Source: Zhengitettix transpicula
Taxonomy: Eukaryota > Arthropoda > Insecta > Orthoptera > Tetrigidae
DNA length: 64,000 nt
Assembly: GCA_037074705.1 (NCBI GenBank)
Contig: JAYJMR010000018.1
Span: 62,001-126,000, forward strand
Direction: 5' to 3'
The translations under genes and the position numbers were made by a program. Each line of letters opens with the position of its first letter. Within the stretch, counting starts at the first letter, position 1. Below the pieces are notes generated by a model, which was not told the origin of the DNA, made no database searches, and saw nothing but the letters and a program-made list of their open reading frames with translations. This document shows positions 56,751 through 64,000 of the stretch, in pieces.

Positions 56751-58141
56751 TTATTGAAATTCAAACAAAGAAAGAAGTTTAACATTCTGACGTATCAAAT
56801 ATTGAGTTGGAAGGCAGGTAAATTTTGAAATAACTGCGATTTCGCATCCAGTACAGGATTCACCTCTCTCGGCAATCATCTTCTCGCAGGCAGGACCGGG
56901 CACCAGCGAGTACAAGTAATTTTCCGGGAGAAGCCGTTGTCCGTGGCCACCAGCTGGACCACGCTCCCTATATATCTTTTGTATTTCGCGAACGTCGTCG
57001 TCGCCGCCGCACGCACGCACGCAAGTACGATAGGATAACGCGCCTTTTACGAATATGTATCTGATACATATGTATTCAAAACATCGTACTTTTTTCCGCT
57101 CATTTCTTTCGGCTCAAAGGAAGTGTAATTAATATTCGTTGTTGACGGAAACTGCGTAGCTATATTGAAAACAGGGGTTCGTTGCCGTTAAAGCCTCTTT
57201 TAATTCTGTCACTTTCCCATAAATCTATCTCGGTTTTATTATAATTTAGACGTAAAATACCGACGTCTGGATTTCGATATACATTTATAAACAATGTATG
57301 CAATATACGTTTATTCCACCTAGCAGAGCGCCTCTTGGGCGGCCATCGCAAAACACGACTGCCCGTTGTAATCTACGAACGTCTTCCTCGCCGCCGCACG
57401 CACGCAGCATAGCTGTTGCAAGCGAACATTAGTAAAAACTTACAAATTAATATTCCGCGGATCGAATTATTTTATAATTTTAATTTCTTCTCAACTAAAC
57501 TTTCTTTACATGTATATATTAAAAAAAATTTTTTTTTTTTTTTTTTTTTTTTCCCACCATTTTTTTACTTCTATATATATATTTAAATAAATAAATATAT
57601 ATTTAAAAAATGGGGAAAATTTTTAAATGTCGCGTACATGTGAGCGCGTACTGTTTAAAGACAAATATTAACTTTGTTTACAAAGACCGCGTAACAATGG
57701 AAACGTCAACGTGAAAAAATTGTAACCGTTATCAATTCCACTTAATTCGCACCGAACTCTGACTGTCTATTTGTTTCTTAGACAACGTCATTTCTTTTTT
57801 GCTCAATTTGACGGAACTCGTGTGTTTACGTGAGGAATTTAATTTTTTTCTCTTACATTTACGTATCACCCTGCAGCGAGTGCAGGTAAGTGCCGCTAGG
57901 TGGGGACGTACTGTAACAATAAAACTGTTGATACATTTCAAATATTTTTATCTTTGAAGCCAATTGTTTCCTTTCCCGCGATATTTAAGCATTCGACGGT
58001 TGACCTCACTTTCCGATCAGGATTTCAGGCGTTTCGCGGGGACCGCGTGTTTCGACGTATTGCCGCAGAAACATTTAACAATGCTCCCCGTTGATTACAA
58101 TGGTGTCCGGAATAAAAGACCGTCCCGATCGAGGAATCTTT

Positions 58142-58330
58142 ATCGCTTCTCGGCCTTTTGGCTAAGATCAAAGTGTAGTATCTGTTCTTATCAGCTTAAT
58201 ATCTGATACGTGGTGCATCGCACCACCAGAATATTAAACTCATTTTTGGAAAATGACGGAGTGTTAGGAGCTTGCTCCACATCTGTCACGGGTTGGCCCG
58301 GCTTTGCAGTATCGCCGGGATCGGCCCACC
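58142..58330 (+). ncRNA. U2: U2 snRNA gene, copy 27
   Basis: Complete 189-nt copy, 1580 bp after the previous start. No difference from copy 1 seen by eye. Confidence 0.97.
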
Positions 58331-59723
58331 TTATTGAAATTCAAACAAAGAAAGAAGTTTAACATTCTGACGTATCAAATATTGAGTTGGAAGGCAGGTA
58401 AATTTTGAAATAACTGCGATTTCGCATCCAGTACAGGATTCACCTCTCTCGGCAATCATCTTCTCGCAGGCAGGACCGGGCACCAGCGAGTACAAGTAAT
58501 TTTCCGGGAGAAGCCGTTGTCCGTGGCCACCAGCTGGACCACGCTCCCTATATATCTTTTGTATTTCGCGAACGTCGTCGTCGCCGCCGCACGCACGCAC
58601 GCAAGTACGATAGGATAACGCGCCTTTTACGAATATGTATCTGATACATATGTATTCAAAACATCGTACTTTTTTCCGCTCATTTCTTTCGGCTCAAAGG
58701 AAGTGTAATTAATATTCGTTGTTGACGGAAACTGCGTAGCTATATTGAAAACAGGGGTTCGTTGCCGTTAAAGCCTCTTTTAATTCTGTCACTTTCCCAT
58801 AAATCTATCTCGGTTTTATTATAATTTAGACGTAAAATACCGACGTCTGGATTTCGATATACATTTATAAACAATGTATGCAATATACGTTTATTCCACC
58901 TAGCAGAGCGCCTCTTGGGCGGCCATCGCAAAACACGACTGCCCGTTGTAATCTACGAACGTCTTCCTCGCCGCCGCACGCACGCAGCATAGCTGTTGCA
59001 AGCGAACATTAGTAAAAACTTACAAATTAATATTCCGCGGATCGAATTATTTTATAATTTTAATTTCTTCTCAACTAAACTTTCTTTACATGTATATATT
59101 AAAAAAAATTTTTTTTTTTTTTTTTTTTTTTTTTCCCACCATTTTTTTACTTCTATATATATATTTAAATAAATAAATATATATTTAAAAAATGGGGAAA
59201 ATTTTTAAATGTCGCGTACATGTGAGCGCGTACTGTTTAAAGACAAATATTAACTTTGTTTACAAAGACCGCGTAACAATGGAAACGTCAACGTGAAAAA
59301 ATTGTAACCGTTATCAATTCCACTTAATTCGCACCGAACTCTGACTGTCTATTTGTTTCTTAGACAACGTCATTTCTTTTTTGCTCAATTTGACGGAACT
59401 CGTGTGTTTACGTGAGGAATTTAATTTTTTTCTCTTACATTTACGTATCACCCTGCAGCGAGTGCAGGTAAGTGCCGCTAGGTGGGGACGTACTGTAACA
59501 ATAAAACTGTTGATACATTTCAAATATTTTTATCTTTGAAGCCAATTGTTTCCTTTCCCGCGATATTTAAGCATTCGACGGTTGACCTCACTTTCCGATC
59601 AGGATTTCAGGCGTTTCGCGGGGACCGCGTGTTTCGACGTATTGCCGCAGAAACATTTAACAATGCTCCCCGTTGATTACAATGGTGTCCGGAATAAAAG
59701 ACCGTCCCGATCGAGGAATCTTT

Positions 59724-59912
59724 ATCGCTTCTCGGCCTTTTGGCTAAGATCAAAGTGTAGTATCTGTTCTTATCAGCTTAATATCTGATACGTGGTGCAT
59801 CGCACCACCAGAATATTAAACTCATTTTTGGAAAATGACGGAGTGTTAGGAGCTTGCTCCACATCTGTCACGGGTTGGCCCGGCTTTGCAGTATCGCCGG
59901 GATCGGCCCACC
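59724..59912 (+). ncRNA. U2: U2 snRNA gene, copy 28
   Basis: Complete 189-nt copy, 1582 bp after the previous start. No difference from copy 1 seen by eye. Confidence 0.97.
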
Positions 59913-61303
59913 TTATTGAAATTCAAACAAAGAAAGAAGTTTAACATTCTGACGTATCAAATATTGAGTTGGAAGGCAGGTAAATTTTGAAATAACTGCG
60001 ATTTCGCATCCAGTACAGGATTCACCTCTCTCGGCAATCATCTTCTCGCAGGCAGGACCGGGCACCAGCGAGTACAAGTAATTTTCCGGGAGAAGCCGTT
60101 GTCCGTGGCCACCAGCTGGACCACGCTCCCTATATATCTTTTGTATTTCGCGAACGTCGTCGTCGCCGCCGCACGCACGCACGCAAGTACGATAGGATAA
60201 CGCGCCTTTTACGAATATGTATCTGATACATATGTATTCAAAACATCGTACTTTTTTCCGCTCATTTCTTTCGGCTCAAAGGAAGTGTAATTAATATTCG
60301 TTGTTGACGGAAACTGCGTAGCTATATTGAAAACAGGGGTTCGTTGCCGTTAAAGCCTCTTTTAATTCTGTCACTTTCCCATAAATCTATCTCGGTTTTA
60401 TTATAATTTAGACGTAAAATACCGACGTCTGGATTTCGATATACATTTATAAACAATGTATGCAATATACGTTTATTCCACCTAGCAGAGCGCCTCTTGG
60501 GCGGCCATCGCAAAACACGACTGCCCGTTGTAATCTACGAACGTCTTCCTCGCCGCCGCACGCACGCAGCATAGCTGTTGCAAGCGAACATTAGTAAAAA
60601 CTTACAAATTAATATTCCGCGGATCGAATTATTTTATAATTTTAATTTCTTCTCAACTAAACTTTCTTTACATGTATATATTAAAAAAAATTTTTTTTTT
60701 TTTTTTTTTTTTTTCCCACCATTTTTTTACTTCTATATATATATTTAAATAAATAAATATATATTTAAAAAATGGGGAAAATTTTTAAATGTCGCGTACA
60801 TGTGAGCGCGTACTGTTTAAAGACAAATATTAACTTTGTTTACAAAGACCGCGTAACAATGGAAACGTCAACGTGAAAAAATTGTAACCGTTATCAATTC
60901 CACTTAATTCGCACCGAACTCTGACTGTCTATTTGTTTCTTAGACAACGTCATTTCTTTTTTGCTCAATTTGACGGAACTCGTGTGTTTACGTGAGGAAT
61001 TTAATTTTTTTCTCTTACATTTACGTATCACCCTGCAGCGAGTGCAGGTAAGTGCCGCTAGGTGGGGACGTACTGTAACAATAAAACTGTTGATACATTT
61101 CAAATATTTTTATCTTTGAAGCCAATTGTTTCCTTTCCCGCGATATTTAAGCATTCGACGGTTGACCTCACTTTCCGATCAGGATTTCAGGCGTTTCGCG
61201 GGGACCGCGTGTTTCGACGTATTGCCGCAGAAACATTTAACAATGCTCCCCGTTGATTACAATGGTGTCCGGAATAAAAGACCGTCCCGATCGAGGAATC
61301 TTT

Positions 61304-61492
61304 ATCGCTTCTCGGCCTTTTGGCTAAGATCAAAGTGTAGTATCTGTTCTTATCAGCTTAATATCTGATACGTGGTGCATCGCACCACCAGAATATTAAA
61401 CTCATTTTTGGAAAATGACGGAGTGTTAGGAGCTTGCTCCACATCTGTCACGGGTTGGCCCGGCTTTGCAGTATCGCCGGGATCGGCCCACC
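61304..61492 (+). ncRNA. U2: U2 snRNA gene, copy 29
   Basis: Complete 189-nt copy, 1580 bp after the previous start. No difference from copy 1 seen by eye. Confidence 0.97.
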
Positions 61493-62882
61493 TTATTGAA
61501 ATTCAAACAAAGAAAGAAGTTTAACATTCTGACGTATCAAATATTGAGTTGGAAGGCAGGTAAATTTTGAAATAACTGCGATTTCGCATCCAGTACAGGA
61601 TTCACCTCTCTCGGCAATCATCTTCTCGCAGGCAGGACCGGGCACCAGCGAGTACAAGTAATTTTCCGGGAGAAGCCGTTGTCCGTGGCCACCAGCTGGA
61701 CCACGCTCCCTATATATCTTTTGTATTTCGCGAACGTCGTCGTCGCCGCCGCACGCACGCACGCAAGTACGATAGGATAACGCGCCTTTTACGAATATGT
61801 ATCTGATACATATGTATTCAAAACATCGTACTTTTTTCCGCTCATTTCTTTCGGCTCAAAGGAAGTGTAATTAATATTCGTTGTTGACGGAAACTGCGTA
61901 GCTATATTGAAAACAGGGGTTCGTTGCCGTTAAAGCCTCTTTTAATTCTGTCACTTTCCCATAAATCTATCTCGGTTTTATTATAATTTAGACGTAAAAT
62001 ACCGACGTCTGGATTTCGATATACATTTATAAACAATGTATGCAATATACGTTTATTCCACCTAGCAGAGCGCCTCTTGGGCGGCCATCGCAAAACACGA
62101 CTGCCCGTTGTAATCTACGAACGTCTTCCTCGCCGCCGCACGCACGCAGCATAGCTGTTGCAAGCGAACATTAGTAAAAACTTACAAATTAATATTCCGC
62201 GGATCGAATTATTTTATAATTTTAATTTCTTCTCAACTAAACTTTCTTTACATGTATATATTAAAAAAAATTTTTTTTTTTTTTTTTTTTTTTCCCACCA
62301 TTTTTTTACTTCTATATATATATTTAAATAAATAAATATATATTTAAAAAATGGGGAAAATTTTTAAATGTCGCGTACATGTGAGCGCGTACTGTTTAAA
62401 GACAAATATTAACTTTGTTTACAAAGACCGCGTAACAATGGAAACGTCAACGTGAAAAAATTGTAACCGTTATCAATTCCACTTAATTCGCACCGAACTC
62501 TGACTGTCTATTTGTTTCTTAGACAACGTCATTTCTTTTTTGCTCAATTTGACGGAACTCGTGTGTTTACGTGAGGAATTTAATTTTTTTCTCTTACATT
62601 TACGTATCACCCTGCAGCGAGTGCAGGTAAGTGCCGCTAGGTGGGGACGTACTGTAACAATAAAACTGTTGATACATTTCAAATATTTTTATCTTTGAAG
62701 CCAATTGTTTCCTTTCCCGCGATATTTAAGCATTCGACGGTTGACCTCACTTTCCGATCAGGATTTCAGGCGTTTCGCGGGGACCGCGTGTTTCGACGTA
62801 TTGCCGCAGAAACATTTAACAATGCTCCCCGTTGATTACAATGGTGTCCGGAATAAAAGACCGTCCCGATCGAGGAATCTTT

Positions 62883-63071
62883 ATCGCTTCTCGGCCTTTT
62901 GGCTAAGATCAAAGTGTAGTATCTGTTCTTATCAGCTTAATATCTGATACGTGGTGCATCGCACCACCAGAATATTAAACTCATTTTTGGAAAATGACGG
63001 AGTGTTAGGAGCTTGCTCCACATCTGTCACGGGTTGGCCCGGCTTTGCAGTATCGCCGGGATCGGCCCACC
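62883..63071 (+). ncRNA. U2: U2 snRNA gene, copy 30
   Basis: Complete 189-nt copy, 1579 bp after the previous start. The window ends 929 bp later inside its spacer, so the array continues beyond the window. Confidence 0.97.
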
Positions 63072-64000
63072 TTATTGAAATTCAAACAAAGAAAGAAGTT
63101 TAACATTCTGACGTATCAAATATTGAGTTGGAAGGCAGGTAAATTTTGAAATAACTGCGATTTCGCATCCAGTACAGGATTCACCTCTCTCGGCAATCAT
63201 CTTCTCGCAGGCAGGACCGGGCACCAGCGAGTACAAGTAATTTTCCGGGAGAAGCCGTTGTCCGTGGCCACCAGCTGGACCACGCTCCCTATATATCTTT
63301 TGTATTTCGCGAACGTCGTCGTCGCCGCCGCACGCACGCACGCAAGTACGATAGGATAACGCGCCTTTTACGAATATGTATCTGATACATATGTATTCAA
63401 AACATCGTACTTTTTTCCGCTCATTTCTTTCGGCTCAAAGGAAGTGTAATTAATATTCGTTGTTGACGGAAACTGCGTAGCTATATTGAAAACAGGGGTT
63501 CGTTGCCGTTAAAGCCTCTTTTAATTCTGTCACTTTCCCATAAATCTATCTCGGTTTTATTATAATTTAGACGTAAAATACCGACGTCTGGATTTCGATA
63601 TACATTTATAAACAATGTATGCAATATACGTTTATTCCACCTAGCAGAGCGCCTCTTGGGCGGCCATCGCAAAACACGACTGCCCGTTGTAATCTACGAA
63701 CGTCTTCCTCGCCGCCGCACGCACGCAGCATAGCTGTTGCAAGCGAACATTAGTAAAAACTTACAAATTAATATTCCGCGGATCGAATTATTTTATAATT
63801 TTAATTTCTTCTCAACTAAACTTTCTTTACATGTATATATTAAAAAAAATTTTTTTTTTTTTTTTTTTTTTTCCCACCATTTTTTTACTTCTATATATAT
63901 ATTTAAATAAATAAATATATATTTAAAAAATGGGGAAAATTTTTAAATGTCGCGTACATGTGAGCGCGTACTGTTTAAAGACAAATATTAACTTTGTTTA

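Larger units (their letters stand above)
1..64000 (+). repeat. Tandem U2 snRNA gene array, 30 loci, unit 1579-1582 bp
   Basis: The same unit repeats head to tail through the window and is broken only by three retrotransposons. U2 start-to-start distances are 1579 to 1582 bp. The differences track one A/T homopolymer (6-8 A then about 23-26 T). Other differences seen are rare single bases, for example A to T near 7372, C to T at 20637, T to A at 42953, T to C near 43452, changes near 46183 and 46243, and T to A near 51470. The C to A change 22 bp upstream of U2 occurs in units 6 and 8 only. Such uniformity is typical of concerted evolution in snRNA arrays. Spacers in all units hold the same material as described for 565-1956. 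Confidence 0.97.

Noticed and set aside
1..64000. CRISPR-like array because of regular repeats.
   Set aside because: The repeats are 1.58-kb gene units of a eukaryotic snRNA cluster, not short repeats with unique spacers.

Overview
The window is eukaryotic repeat DNA. It is a head-to-tail array of U2 snRNA genes in which three of the 30 U2 loci carry a full-length, site-specific non-LTR retrotransposon. The U2 sequence is of insect type, with the three-A form AUCAAAGUGUAG before the branch-point recognition sequence. U2-targeting RLE retrotransposons (Utopia lineage) are reported from wasps, so a hymenopteran host is plausible. That host assignment is inference; nothing in the window proves the order.

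Layout. Units of 1579-1582 bp, each one 189-nt U2 gene plus a ~1391-bp non-coding spacer, fill 1-11474, 17171-29817, 35302-36881 and 42375-64000. There are 27 intact U2 genes, all on the + strand, with no difference seen by eye. Spacers differ by rare single-base changes and by the length of one A/T homopolymer, as expected under concerted evolution. The small ORFs that recur in each unit are not credible genes.

Element 1 (11475-17170) belongs to one family. Elements 2 (29819-35301) and 3 (36883-42374) are two closely related copies of a second family and sit in neighbouring units. All three enter the same point, in GUAG|UA, the part of U2 that pairs with the intron branch point, and all are in U2's transcriptional sense. 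Each has a ~1-kb leader, ORF1 (three CCHC zinc knuckles, ~400 aa), ORF2 (N-terminal zinc fingers, reverse transcriptase, CCHC, restriction-like endonuclease, ~1080 aa), a ~125-nt 3' UTR and no poly(A). All six ORFs are open, so all three copies may be recently active. A U2-initiated transcript would carry 37-38 nt of U2 fused to the element.

The most unusual material is in the leaders. (a) A stretch 90-250 nt before ORF1 can be drawn as an HDV-like self-cleaving ribozyme (7-bp P1, P2, P3/L3, P1.1, P4, C-U-A-A in J4/2). Compensatory changes between families support it. Element 1 has lost the catalytic C. (b) Near the 5' end of each element lies a tandem pair of a three-way-junction RNA motif with covarying stems and fixed joining segments. 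I do not recognise this motif. (c) The whole ~1-kb leader, including the U2 fragment, has no ATG before ORF1 in all three elements. (d) Element 1 has a 244-bp leader duplication carrying repeated TTGGC...GCCAA hairpins.

Likely working of the parts (inference): transcription from the U2 or an internal promoter, scanning through an AUG-free leader to ORF1, reinitiation at ORF2 (TAATG or a 4-nt gap), endonuclease nicking of an intact U2 gene and target-primed reverse transcription. Array turnover keeps supplying fresh U2 targets and purges disrupted copies.
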